Made by a program: the position numbers and the translations under genes. From positions 86,493,769-86,557,768 of the forward strand of contig CM061232.1 of assembly GCA_030844895.1 (NCBI GenBank): a DNA stretch of 64,000 nt. Reading direction: 5' to 3'. Source of the DNA: Ambrosia x helenae. Lineage: Eukaryota; Streptophyta; Magnoliopsida; Asterales; Asteraceae. The notes beneath the pieces were generated by a model, which did not search any database, was not told where the DNA came from, and worked only from the letters and a program-made list of their open reading frames with translations. Of the stretch, positions 23,220 through 33,865 are shown piece by piece (position 1 is the first letter of the stretch; every line of letters starts with the position of its first letter).

Positions 23220-23828
23220 GCTTTAGTAACGAATTATATTCACTGAATTGTTATGGTTTATTTACATTACTACAATTATGATAATTAGTTTTTTTCTAAC
23301 ATGCTATTAAGCCAATATTTACTAAACACACACATGCTTTAGTAACGAAGGAACATTCTGAGATGGCGGAATTCGATCCCTAGTCTCTATGCCTATGTGA
23401 AGAAGAGACTGGTATTCTTTGAAATCATGGATGGTTGCACAGATTCCTACTTATAAGCGCATTGGTGTAGATATGAGCCGTATCAAACTTGAATTTTGTG
23501 AATTCTCAAGTGTACTATGCCTTGTCACTTAATCTAACTGTTTAAAAAAATGTTGATATTAATAATCACATAACTTTTTCGTCAGTAAGACAATATTTAT
23601 TAGAAACTAACAATCACGCATATTTATAAATACTAGTTGATATTAATAATCTCATAACTTTTGTTTTATCATGCGGTGTACAATAAATTAACTTAGGTCT
23701 TTTAATATGTTCAATACCATTGTCAATATAAATTAAGTTTATTTTTCTGGCCAAAGATTGCAACCTTAAATTTATTTATTTTTAATACTCACATATCACC
23801 ATTATTATTTATCAACTAAAACCCATAA
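23220..23828. other. spacer with a 20-bp direct repeat, otherwise nothing recognised
   Basis: CACACATGCTTTAGTAACGA occurs at about 23214-23233 and again at about 23329-23348, bracketing 95 bp of AT-rich DNA. No gene signal elsewhere in the interval. Confidence 0.6.
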
Positions 23829-24023
23829 AGAACCTAAAGTGGCGGACATTATTGTGGAGGTGAAAGCATGTGGTTTTTTGTGGTATAAACACAGACACAA
23901 GGATAATCATTGTGATTGGGTATTGTGGTGTAACTTCAATTTGATGTAATTGTTTGGGGGCTGCTCGTTCTCCTCCTTGGAAACGAGTGTTTGCCGGTTT
24001 AATGAAATTATCTTTAAAAAAAA
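23829..24023 (+). mobile_element. very short LINE 3' tail, plus strand
   Basis: The plus frame reads EPKVADIIVEVKACGFLWYK, ending at WCNFNLM and TAA (23947-23949). This parallels the final residues of the two larger LINEs here (EVVEHIKLTSFFWIRNRS and VVAIIADIKALSFLWFSNR). A 65-bp 3' UTR with GGTTTAATGAAATT and an A run (24016-24023) follows. It is a dead 5'-truncated L1 insertion of about 200 bp. Confidence 0.7.
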
Positions 24024-24478
24024 TAGTGCTATCAAAACTGAAAATCTGCAACACAAAACAAGAGTAAAACAAGGGATATGCATGTTTCTAAAAGTACTGC
24101 ATAGGTGAAATTTTATTAATAAAGTTATATAATTCTCTATAAAAAAAATTGTTGGAGAAACATAACTGTAAGTACAAATTCAATACATAACATATGTTAA
24201 ATCTAAATCTAAATTACATAAATATGAGAAATGAATAACTAGTTGTACTTTTTGCATGAAAGATAATTATATATGTGATTGAGAAAAAAGAAATGGTTAC
24301 ATTTTTTTTAATTTACATATCGCATTTGAAACAACACACATAGAAGTCTCTGTTCAATTCACGTATTTCTTTGTAAACATTTTCTTATGATTATGATTAT
24401 AAAAATTCTAACTAGCTAGTAAGAATTCCAGTTTAATTTTGATTGGGTGAACAATTTAACTATAAATAAATAACTTCA
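24024..24478. other. AT-rich spacer, nothing recognised
   Basis: No ORF or repeat structure apart from simple A/T runs. Confidence 0.6.
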
Positions 24479-24838
24479 TTTTTTTTAACGTATAATCATT
24501 TTAATTCATTAACACCGAAATAAAAACCAAGTTACATCTGAATAATAGGTAAGCGAACAACAAGCTGCGCCGTTATCCCCTTTTGAATTGCAAAGCCTAC
24601 TCTACCAAAAACAAACTTTTGGTTCCTTGGGCTCTGCGAGTTGCTGCGGACCACCTTCTGAACCCGATCCAAGAAACAAACCGCCTCAGGTGCTAAGGAC
24701 CCAAATGTGTCGATGGCAAATGGAAGGAACACGTGCTGATTCTCTAAACATGCTGCCTCATACTTGGTCACCTTTCTAGCTTCTGCCCGTAAAACCGCTT
24801 GTCCCAAAACGAAGCCACTGCCTCTCAACTTCATTTTA
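24479..24838 (-). pseudogene. retroposed fragment with poly(A), product unknown
   Basis: The minus frame from ATG 24832-24834 runs 100 codons to a TAA at 24532-24534. It reads MKLRGSGFVLGQAVLRAEAR, then YEAACLENQHVFLPFAIDTF, ending in a basic region. A short 3' UTR with GGTGTTAATGAATT and an A run (T run on plus at 24479-24486) follows, as in the LINE tails nearby. Base composition is clearly coding-like. The ACLENQHVFLPFAIDTFG stretch recalls C-terminal tails of some RT-bearing eukaryotic retroelement proteins, but I cannot assign it. The 5' end is cut off at a TA microsatellite. Confidence 0.5.
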
Positions 24839-24887
24839 TCTCGGTATATGTTTATATATATCATATATATATATATATATATATATA

Positions 24888-25368
24888 GGGAAATTATAAA
24901 CTGAAAACCCCCTTGAGTTAAGAAAACTAAGAAAACCCTTGTAAAAACCATCTAAAATTTTGTAATTTTTTTTGAACAAAATACACAAGGTAACATACAT
25001 GTTTTTAAGTGTTTTGGGCCAAAAAAATAAAAAAAGCGCCGAACGAATGTTTTTAAAAAAAATAAACAACACAAACTTTGTAACAGCGATGTTAACATAT
25101 GTTAAAAGGCAGAAAACATATGTTAACAGCGCTGTAACATATGTTAAAAAGCAGAAAACATATGTTAACAGCGCTGTTACAAAGTTTGCGTTGTTTATTT
25201 TTTTTAAAAATATTCGTTCGGCGCTTTTTTTATTTTTTTGGCCAAAAACGCTTAAAAACATGTATGTTACCTTGTGTATTTTTTTCAAAAAAATTACAAA
25301 ATTTTAGATGGTTTTTACAAGGGTTTTCTTAGTTTTCTTAACTCGAGTGGGTTTTCAATTTATCCTCC

Positions 25369-25371
<3 letters not shown>
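24888..25371. mobile_element. fold-back MITE: 484-bp near-perfect palindrome
   Basis: The two halves (about 24888-25129 and 25130-25371) are inverted copies of about 240 bp, with ends GGGAAATTATAAACTGAAAA and, reverse complemented, GGGGGAGGATAAATTGAAAA. It sits inside a (TA)n run, so any TA or 9-bp TATATATAT duplication is hidden. The centre holds smaller palindromes: ACATATGTTAAC and CAGCGCTG repeated. The terminal sequence matches that of the element at 26653-27449. ORFs called here on both strands mirror each other and are artefacts. Confidence 0.88.
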
Positions 25372-25404
<33 letters not shown>

Positions 25405-26042
25405 CATCAATACTTTTATTTTATTAAAGAAAAACCTTAAAATATATTTGTATTCTTATATATTATTTTATTTATGAAAAACAATTAAGGCGGCTTGAGC
25501 CTTTGAAAGGAAGAAGCCAGAAGGAAAGCATGTTGAGAAAAAGAATGAACACGCTGTAAAGCAATAACATTGCTGTCAATTGCCACGTGACGTCCACATA
25601 AGCAGGGACCCACCCACCGAATATTGCATGGCTTTCTATATTGTCTAATGGAGCAGGTAGATGCATACGTCGTCGTTTTGTGTTTGTGGCGGCTTATTAC
25701 CACCAACTCCCCTACATGGTTAGCCATTGTCGCCTTTGCTCGTGGGATCCACTCCACCCTTTCATATGATGTAGGTCGGTTTGACCAGATTTAATTTATA
25801 GCTTTTCTTAATAATAAAGTTACCTATGCATTTATTTAGTTTAATAATAATAATAATAATAACAACAAAAGTTATCCAAATGATATAAAAACTTATAAAG
25901 CGGTGGGAATTTCGTTCGTATTGAATCATTTATCACTGTGTGACACTGACACCAAAGATATACTCTATTACAAAAACAATTTCGTTTAGGTAATATATAA
26001 AACGGGAACCATAAAATAAATATTGATACCGCTATCGAAGTG
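25372..26042. other. spacer, nothing recognised
   Basis: Starts with a (TA)n run to about 25401. A mixed-composition stretch at 25490-25760 has two overlapping short minus ORFs without recognisable motifs, followed by an (ATA)n run near 25845-25862. Confidence 0.5.
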
Positions 26043-26050
26043 GTTTATAC

Positions 26051-26509
26051 TATGGGTGCAAACGAGTCAAGCTTAAGATTTACCAGACTCGAGCTAGAGC
26101 TCAGCTTCTTTGGACCTTTGCTTTCAAAGCTTGAGCTCGGTTTGGCTTGGCTCGGCTCATTAGAAACTTCTTGACCTCGCGCTCGACTCGTTTACAATCT
26201 ATTAGTTAATATATTAAATAAAAATAATATAAATAATATGCTCGAACCTTGAAAAATGAAGCTCGGCTCGGGCTCATTTAGTAAACAAGCTTAAATGAAG
26301 TGGTAAATATTATTAAATACTAGTAAAACTAATATAATACTAAGGCTTAATAGGGCTCGAGGAGTTTGACGAGCTTTACATGTCTGTCTCGAGCTCGGGC
26401 TTGATTAAAAAAACGAGTTTTGTTTTAAGCTCAAACTTAACTCGTTTCGAGCTTTTTACCGAGCCGAGCTTGAGTAACTCGTCAGCTGGTCAGCTCGTTT
26501 GCGCACCTA
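26051..26509. mobile_element. hAT-type non-autonomous element
   Basis: Inverted ends TATGGGTGCAAACGAG and CTCGTTTGCGCACCTA. An 8-bp flank GTTTATAC (26043-26050) versus GTTTACAC (26510-26517) matches at seven of eight bases. Subterminal GAGCTCG/CGAGCTC words are repeated many times in both orientations, as is usual for hAT elements. No transposase. Confidence 0.85.
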
Positions 26510-26652
26510 GTTTACACTAATATCCCTACACCTTGTTCAAATTTTTTTTTAACTAATTTACTTTTCTATCCTTGTACTTTGAAATTTTATGTTTATCTAC
26601 ATGCACTTTATTTAATTTATCTTCCAATTTATTTAATTGACATACTTTCCTA

Positions 26653-27449
26653 GGGGAAGGATCAATTGAGAACTCATAGTTAGGGAGAGAACTCGAGAAC
26701 TCCTACTTAAATTAAAAAAAATCATAACTCAAAATTTAAGTCAAAAACCAAAAATCTGGTTCGGAGCTTCTCTTTCTCACGTCATACCGGTTCAGAAAAA
26801 AAATAAAAAAAATACAAAAAATAAAATAAATAAAAAATAGGCGACTTCTAATGCACCTGTGTAGTAAATGTCCGGTTAGCTTTAGGGTTTAGTTTTTGGG
26901 TTTAGTTTAGCTTTTAGGGTTAGTTTTTTTTAGTTTCGTTTGTAAGGTTTAGGTTTTTGGGGGTGGGGTGGGGGTGGGTAGGGTGGGTTTAGGTTTTTGG
27001 GTAGGGGGTTAGGTTTTTTGGTGGGGGTTAGGTTTTTGGTTGTGACGGGTGGGGCTTAGGTTTTTGGTAGGCGGTGGGTGGGGTGGGTTTAGGTTTTTGA
27101 GTGGGGGTGGATGGGTGGTTTAGGTTTTTGGGTAAGCGATTTAGGTTTTTTAGTGAGGGTGGGGGTGGGTGGGGTGGAATTAGGTTTTTGGGTGGGGGTA
27201 AGTTGGGGGTAGGTGGTTTAGGCTTTTGGGTTATACTACACATGTGTAGTAGTGTTTTTTAGGTGTGTTTTTTTTATTTTTTTTATTTTTTTTCCGAACG
27301 GGTATGACGTGGGAAATAGAAGCTCCGAACTAGTTTTCTATTTTTTTACTTAAATTTTGAGTTATGATTTTTTTATTATATTTTTTTGTATTTAATTAGG
27401 AGTTCTCGAGTTTTCTCAATAAAATGAGTTTTCTATTGAACCATCCCCT
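26653..27449. mobile_element. Mutator-like element with about 240-bp TIRs and G-rich loop
   Basis: The left end GGGGAAGGATCAATTGAGAA and the right end, reverse complemented (AGGGGATGGTTCAATAGAAA), continue as inverted copies through ATCATAACTCAAAATTTAAG and TTCGGAGCTTCT. A perfect 9-bp duplication ACTTTCCTA flanks it (26644-26652 and 27450-27458). The loop is a G-rich minisatellite, not a gene. The minus ORF at 27028-27243 is a proline-rich readout of it. Confidence 0.9.
26890..27235 (+). repeat. G-rich minisatellite with TTTAGG words
   Basis: Irregular units combine GGTTTAGGTTTTTGGG with runs of GGGGTGGG. There are many G3-G5 runs on the plus strand. Unit length varies from about 20 to 40 bp. 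Confidence 0.85.
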
Positions 27450-27458
27450 ACTTTCCTA

Positions 27459-28174
27459 TCCTATCGTTAAATGTTAATTAATAAAGTTAACATACAATAC
27501 ATGTATTTTGATAAAGTTATTTTATAAACCTAACCATAATCATTTTCTTAAAAGTTTACCAAAATGTTATCCTTTTTCTTTCTATGTTGCGAATACAACT
27601 TCATTCACGAAACATATTAGGGTAACCATAAAACACAAATATTGATATTGCTACCTAAGTTGTTTGGATGATATCGGTTCAGTTCTTCAAAAGAAAGAAC
27701 AAAAAATTAATTGTACTTGACCCGGTGGTCCCGGTCAAGTTTCAACAAATATTTTATCGAAACTTAGAAAAAAATAATCACACCACAACAGTCGATTCGG
27801 AACTGTATAGACATTACATTATATTATTAGATTAACGAAAACGTTAAACAATGCCAATCTATAAGAAAGCTAATTGTGAGATGTATATAAAAATAGACAC
27901 TTTGCAACGGTATATTTGGAATTCTATTAATTAGTGTATCTTAAAAGTGATAAGAATAAACAAAATACACTGGTAATTAGGAATATTGCCGAGGTGGCGA
28001 GCTGTTGTATAGCATGGGTTCCCGTATTTTAGTTGCCGGAATTCAGCCTTGTATGTGGATTAAATAGACAGCAGCGAAGGTAAATTTATAGAGTTTGTAA
28101 GGAAGAAAGTGAAAAAGTCAAAAAAGTAAAAACAGAAAGATAAATCACCACATTTTCTTTAACTAGCCCAATCA
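27459..28174. other. AT-rich spacer, nothing recognised
   Basis: A segment near 27605-27660 resembles 25995-26045 (AACCATAAAA and ATATTGAT words), suggesting an old duplicate on either side of the two inserted elements. No coding signal. Confidence 0.5.
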
Positions 28175-28205
28175 TTTATAAAGGCTTGGGAATGTTCGGG
28201 ATCCG

Positions 28206-29656
28206 TTGGCTCTAGAGAATGACCTGCGGGATGTTTGGATTGGTTCGTATAAGTTATTCATTATACTGGCTCGCTTTGTGGATGGGGAAAGGATGAACTG
28301 GAAGGGGGACAAGAGATGGACTCCTGTGAAAACAGATAGAGTTCCATCAGATGTTCGGAATAACGAAGTTGAGATGGACCATGTGGTGGAGGAACAGCAG
28401 CCTGGGAAAGGTTTGGAAGATGGTTTATCGTTTAGGGGCAAGCTTCTTAATCGAGAACCGGTGAGTACTAAGAACTCTTTGGAGTTTGTTGTTGAATCTG
28501 ATTATAAGGTAGGGGTGCCTTGGTTGGGTTGTAGGGCTGTTGGCAGAGTAAGTGACCTTAAGAAACCTTCAAAACTTCGTGTGTGGTTAGACTTATTTGG
28601 TCACAATAGGGTTGGGATAAAGTATGTTGGAGGGTTATGGGTTATGTTGACGTTCGAGTCTGAGGAGTGCATGGATGGTTTTGTGTGTTCTAAAGAGATG
28701 TGGAAAGTTTGTTTTGATCATTTGGAGAGATGGGATGGTTAGTTTACTCCTTCTGAACGTTTAGCTTGGTTGAAAGTTTACGGGTTACCATTATGTTTAT
28801 ACGATAAAGGGATTCTGGATGGAATTGGTGGTTTGTTTGGGTCGGTCGTACAATCGGCTGAGTTGAATCCGTTAGAGAATGATTTTGTCGTATGTCATGG
28901 TGGGGGTGTTATGTGATCCGGGCAAGAAAGTTAATGAGAAAGTGAAGGTTACTTGGAAGGAGAAGGAGTTTTCGGTTCTTGTGGAAGAGAAGTTGGGGGA
29001 TTGGGTGCCGGAATGTGTGGAAGATTTTGTGGAAGAAGAGTTATAAAATGCTGATAATGTTGAGGATAACAATATTTTGTTGGATGGGTCTGGAAACAGT
29101 GACATGATGGTGGATAATAGTGAAAAGGGTAATCAGGGGGGCTTGGGAATTGACAAGGACTCTTTGGTTGGAGTTCGTCATGATTCAAATGTAGAGACTG
29201 CGGGCGTAGGGTGAAGTTCATAAGGAAGGATCTGGTGTCAAAACAGGTAAGAGGAAAATGTTTCGCAAGAAAGGTAGAGCTCAAAAGTCACCGTCACCAG
29301 TGGGTATGGAAAGACCTAAGAAAAGGACGCGGGATGGAGACGATATTTTTAATATTGATAGTTTCATATTTACGATGAACGGAGATGAGGCAAGGAGTTT
29401 GCATGGTAACATGGAACAAGCGCACAGGGGAGAGGAAGTGACTCCGGATTTGAATGTTGCGGCTGTGGAGGTGCAGATTACTAGCGATACGGCTGGTAAC
29501 AGTTCTGTTGAGGTAGAAGCTAATGATACGGCTGGTAACAGTTACGTTGAGGTAGAAGCTAATGAAACGGTGAAGTTTGGTAAAGAATTGGGGGTAGAAG
29601 ACTACGAGAAGTACACTGATTCGGTTGTAAAGGTAATTCAGGAAGAAGGATTATAA
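28206..29656 (+). pseudogene. LINE ORF1 (broken, N-terminally truncated)
   Basis: The frame from about 28200 reads ALENDLRDVWIGSYKLFIIL, the part that follows the RRM in plant L1 ORF1. A TAG at 28740-28742 is passed in frame (FTPSERLAWLKVYGLPLCLY), then further breaks occur near 28914 and 29044. The tail, in another frame (29258-29656), is basic (KKGRAQKSP, PKKRTRDGDD) and then acidic with a short repeat, DTAGNSSVEVEAN and DTAGNSYVEVEAN. ORF1 proteins bind the LINE RNA. ORF2 follows after 11 bases. Confidence 0.75.
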
Positions 29657-29667
29657 TTAGCGGACCA

Positions 29668-30335
29668 ATGAATGTTATGTCTTGGAACGTCAGGGGGTTG
29701 GGATCGGATGGTAAAGGTACGTGGTGTAAAAATTTAAAGGTATCTAATGAGGTTGGGTTTTTAATGTTACAAGAAACTCAATTTGAGACGTTGGATAATG
29801 TTAATGTTGGCAAGTTCTGGGGCTCGGATGACTTTGAATGCGAGCACGTTGATGCGACGGGTAGGTCTGGAGGCTTAATTTCATTCTGGAATCCTAAGAT
29901 TTTTTTTCCAGGTGTTCGGTGTTTAAAGATAGAAATCTTTTGGTTGTGTCCGGTTTTTTAAAGAATGATGGTAGGAAAGTTACTTGTGTGAATTGTCTAT
30001 TGTCCTCAACGTATTAATGATAAAAGGCAGGTTTGGGATAAGATTAAATCGATTGTCTCAGCGGAAGACGGGCTCCAGATAGTGGGGGAGACTTCAATAG
30101 TGTAAGGGATAGCGAGGAGCGACGCAATTCGTTCTTTAATGCTGTTGAGACGAGAGATTTTAACGATTTCGTTGAAGAAGCGGGTTTGTATGAGTTCTCT
30201 TTGAAAGGTCGGAAATTTATGTATTTGGTGGGGGAAAAAATGAGTAGGATTGACCGAATTTTTGTGGATTGGTCGTTTCTTAATGAGTGGCCAAACGCGG
30301 AATATCGTGTTCTTAATCGGCAGGGTGCGGACCAC
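29668..30335 (+). pseudogene. LINE ORF2: APE endonuclease (broken)
   Basis: It starts MNVMSWNVRGLGSDGKGTWC, which carries the first catalytic motif, followed by LMLQETQFETL. It shifts frame near 29920 and again near 30000-30090 (a stop pair at 30013-30021, then GGDFNSVRDSEERRNSF). It continues open from 30186 with FSLKGRKFMYLVGEKMSRID and the final ADHFPLLLK (the family usually has SDH). The start is complete, unlike the other LINE. Confidence 0.8.
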
Positions 30336-32064
30336 TTTCCTCTTCTGTTAAAAGTTGTTTCAAGGAATTTCGGAGCCAAACCATTCAAGTTCTTTAATTC
30401 GTGGCTCCAATGGGAAGGATTCGATGATATTGTTAAAAACACGTTGAGTGATGTAGCGGTTTCTGGGGAGCCGGATATTAAGTTGATGAAAAAATTTAAA
30501 GAGCTACGAGCCAAAATCAATGAGTGGAAAGATGATGTCAAACGCAAAGAGATGGAGGAATATGATTGTTTGCATGTTGAGATTAATGAGTTGGAAAGGG
30601 TTTTGGAGGAAAGAGATTTGAATGAAGATGAGAATTGGATTCTCCAGGAAGCGAGTGCGAGACTTAAGCAGTTAGATTATCTCAAGATTAAGGACGTGAA
30701 GCAAAGATCTAGAGTATTGTGGGTGAAGGAGGGTGATGAGAACTCTAAGTTCTTTCATGAAGCGATTAATGCTAGGAGAGTTTCTAACAACATAATGGGG
30801 TTATCGGTGCTGGGTGAGTGGGTGACTAATCCAAAGGAGATCAAAAAAGAAGTGCTTCGGTTTTTTAGTAGTCGTTTTGTGGAAGACATGCCAGATAGGC
30901 CGAAGTTGATTTGTTTTGGATTAAAGAAGATTAGTGAGGATCAGGCGACTTCAATGACATCCCCTTTTGTGGTAAATGAAATCAAAGAGGCGGTGTTTAA
31001 CTGTGGTAGTGATAAAGCCCCGGGTCCGGACGACTTTAATTTCAGATTTATAAAGAGGTATTGGGATTTATTTCGGCTGATTTTGTGGATATCATGCGCC
31101 AGTTTGCAGTTACTGGTAAGATTAATCGTGGAGTTGCGTCTTCTTTTATTACTTTGGTTCCTAAAGTTAAAGACCAGGTGAGTTTAGGCGAATATCAGCC
31201 TATAAATTTAATTGGAGTGGTCAGTAAAGTTATATCTAAAGTGTTGGCTAATAGATTAAAGGCGGTGATGGATAGTGTAATTAATGAGACACAATCTGCG
31301 TTTGTGGCGGGTAGGTATATCCTTGATAGTCCCTTGGTGATTAGCGAGGTTCTAACATGGGCGAAAAGGAGTGGAAAGAAGATGTTTATGTTTAAAATAG
31401 ATTTCGAAAAGGCTTACGACAATGTTAATTGGGCCTTTTGATATCAGTTATGAGGCAAATGAATTTCCCCGATGAGTGGTGTATGTGGATCGAAGGTGTG
31501 TTAAAGTCGGCTCGGTCTTCAATTTTGGTTAATGGTTCGCCGACGTTTGAGTTCGATTGTGGGAAAGGTATTCGGCAAGGAGATCCTGTGTCGCCGTTTT
31601 TATTTATTATGGTCATGGAAGCTTTATCCGGTATTATCAACAAAGCATGTAGTATTGGTACTTTTCGTGGTGTTGCCGTACCTAGGAATGGTCCGGTGTT
31701 AACTCATTTACTATATGCCGATGATGCGATGGTTATGGGGGAGTGGTCGGAAAGTAATTTCGTTTGTTTGAGACGCATGCTTAGGATATTCCACATGTGC
31801 TCGGGTCTTAAAATTAATATTCAAAAATCTACTTTATACGGGGTGGGAGTTGATAGTGAAGAGGTGGGGGTTATGGCTCGGAGTTTGGGGTGTCGATCGA
31901 GTGATATGCCATTTACTTACCTGGGGATACGGGTGGGGGCCAATATGTCTCGAATTAATAATTGGGAGCCAATGATTAAGGTGTTCAAGACTAGAATGTC
32001 AAAGTGGAAATCGAATACTCTCTCCATTGGTGGCAGGTTAACCCTTATAAAATCTGTTTTATAA
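30186..32064 (+). pseudogene. LINE ORF2: reverse transcriptase (three pieces)
   Basis: From 30186 the frame is open through the charged linker to FRFIKRYWDL, then shifts near 31065. It continues as ASSFITLVPKVKDQVSLGEY and FKIDFEKAYDNVNW, then shifts again near 31440. It continues as KGIRQGDPVSPFLFIMVMEA, then HLLYADDAMVMGEWS and FTYLGIRVGANMSR, stopping at a TAA at 32062-32064. The catalytic YADD is intact. Three breaks prevent translation of the whole enzyme. Confidence 0.88.
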
Positions 32065-33299
32065 AGCTTACCATCGTATTATTTTTCGCTTTTCAAGGCC
32101 CCGGTGGGAGTGGTGAATACTTTGGAAGGCTTGATTCGGAAGTTCTTATGGGGTGGTAATGATAATGTAAAGAAAGTGCATTGGGTGGGATGGGACATAG
32201 TTACTAAACCTATTAAACATGGTGGTCTAGGTATATGTAAACTAGACGATTGCAATAACGCGTTTTTGGTTAAGTGGCTTTGGAGATTTCGGCATGAAGG
32301 GGAAGCTCTTTGGAGAAGGGTGGTAGACGCCATACATGGATCAAATAGGAGATGGGAGGTGTATCCTAAGAGCTCGATGTATAATGGTACATGGTCTAAA
32401 TTGATTCATAATGCGACTTGGCTAAAGGTGGCGGAAGTGAACAGTGTCAGCATGATTCGCGGTCGTCTTGGGAATGGGAGGAGTATAAGGTTCTGGACTG
32501 ATCCTCGGGTGTCCAGCAGCCCTTTAAAAGTGTTGTATCCTGATTTATTTCGTTTAGAGCTTGACAAGGGGTGTATGGTTTGGGATCAACTTAATGGTAA
32601 TCAATGGGTTTGGAGAAGTTCTCTGTCTACAGTTCTGGAAGTTCAGCAGCTCCAGGATTGTATGCAAATGATTGAAGGTCAGATTTTGGGCGATGCGAAT
32701 GATAGTTGGTTTTGGAATTCAGGTTCACCCGAGGGTTTTTCAGTTAAAGAGGTAAAAAAATGGATCGAAAGTGGGTTTTCTAGTCCTAGTCTTGTGACTT
32801 TTAGTTGGTGTAAATGGGTGCCGATTAAATGTAACATTTTTATGTGGCGTATGTTGATGGATCGTATCCCTACTAAGCAGGCGTTAACTCGTAGGAATAT
32901 AAACTGTGGGGATGGTATGTGCAGTTTTTGTGAGGAGCATGAGGAGAGTGTGGATCACATCTTTACAGCATGTATTGTGGCGTGTGGTGTTTGGAACAGT
33001 ATTGCTAGGTGGGTTAAACATCATCCGTTCTATTTTTTTCGATGGCCGATATAGTGCAGGAGTTTTCTAGCCCGTCCTAGACGTCGATCAAGAGGATGAA
33101 GATGCATGGTATTATGATTATCACTTGCTGGCGTATATGGAAGGCGAGGAACGAGACAATATTCAAGAATGAAAGGCGGAACGTGGTTGCAATTATTGCG
33201 GACATAAAAGCTTTGAGTTTTCTTTGGTTTTCTAATCGTTGTAAACAGGTTACGGTAGGTTGGAAGGATTGGCAGTCTTTTAGTTTTGATGTGATGTAA
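32065..33299 (+). pseudogene. LINE ORF2: C-terminal region with zf-RVT
   Basis: It continues in the same frame after the TAA (SLPSYYFSLFKAPVGVV) and has the plant L1 tail: RKFLWGGNDNVKKVHWVGWD and KHGGLGICKLDD. The zinc-binding part has WVPIKCNIFMWRMLMDRIPT and CSFCEEHEESVDHIFTAC. A stop at 33052-33054 and a frame change are followed by the final piece WRIWKARNETIFKNERR to a stop at 33297-33299. The 3' UTR ends TTAATGAAATCCGCC before the A/T tail. Confidence 0.85.
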
Positions 33300-33392
33300 T
33301 TTGGTTTGGGAGTCTCCGTCTTGAAGATTTCCCGTTGTTTTGTTGTTTGTTAATGAAATCCGCCTTTAAAATTTTTTTTTATAAAGGCTTGG

Positions 33393-33865
33393 ACTTGTGA
33401 AATAACAACACAATTCAATAACTAGCCCAATCATTTATTTTTTCTTTTTTTTTATTTAAAAACAACAAAACTACTCCAAATATTAAAATTAAAATTAAAT
33501 ACGGGATCGTATCTTCATAAACATAAAATCGCTACCATGGAATTGAAGAACAACTAAAATTAAGACAATCAATTTTAAGTCCTTATCGTCTTGGTTTTCT
33601 TAGAGGTAACACGATAAAAAAAGGTAAAAAAAATTGCACTACGTTGAAAAAGTTGAGGGTAGCGTGTACTATTCCGTTAACACACTACATTCGCCACGGT
33701 TTGATATAGTATTTTTTTAAGTGGATGGCTGTTCGGTACATCAAATTTACTTTTCGTTTATTTAAGAAATTACGATTACGGTATCAAATATGTTACCCGA
33801 CAGAGCAAACCCCCAACCTAATTATACAAATTCTTACCATGTAAACATTTCCCGTTACAATAAAA
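33393..33865. other. AT-rich spacer, nothing recognised
   Basis: A word of about 18 bp, AACTAGCCCAATCATTTA (near 33420-33437), repeats one found just left of the LINE (28160-28177). No gene. Confidence 0.6.

Larger units (their letters stand above)
28190..33377 (+). mobile_element. L1-type LINE with ORF1 and ORF2, 5'-truncated
   Basis: The order is partial ORF1, ORF2 (endonuclease, RT, zf-RVT), a short 3' UTR and a terminal T/A-rich tail. A 15-bp duplication TTTATAAAGGCTTGG flanks it (28175-28189 and 33378-33392). ORF1 lacks its start, so it is 5'-truncated. Many stops and shifts make it inactive, yet the YADD box is intact, unlike the other LINE in this window. Confidence 0.92.

Noticed and set aside
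24836..25307. ORFs of 111-150 aa on both strands
   Set aside because: They are mirror readings of the 484-bp palindrome and give the same peptide text on both strands.
27028..27243. Proline-rich 71-aa ORF
   Set aside because: A reading of the G-rich minisatellite.
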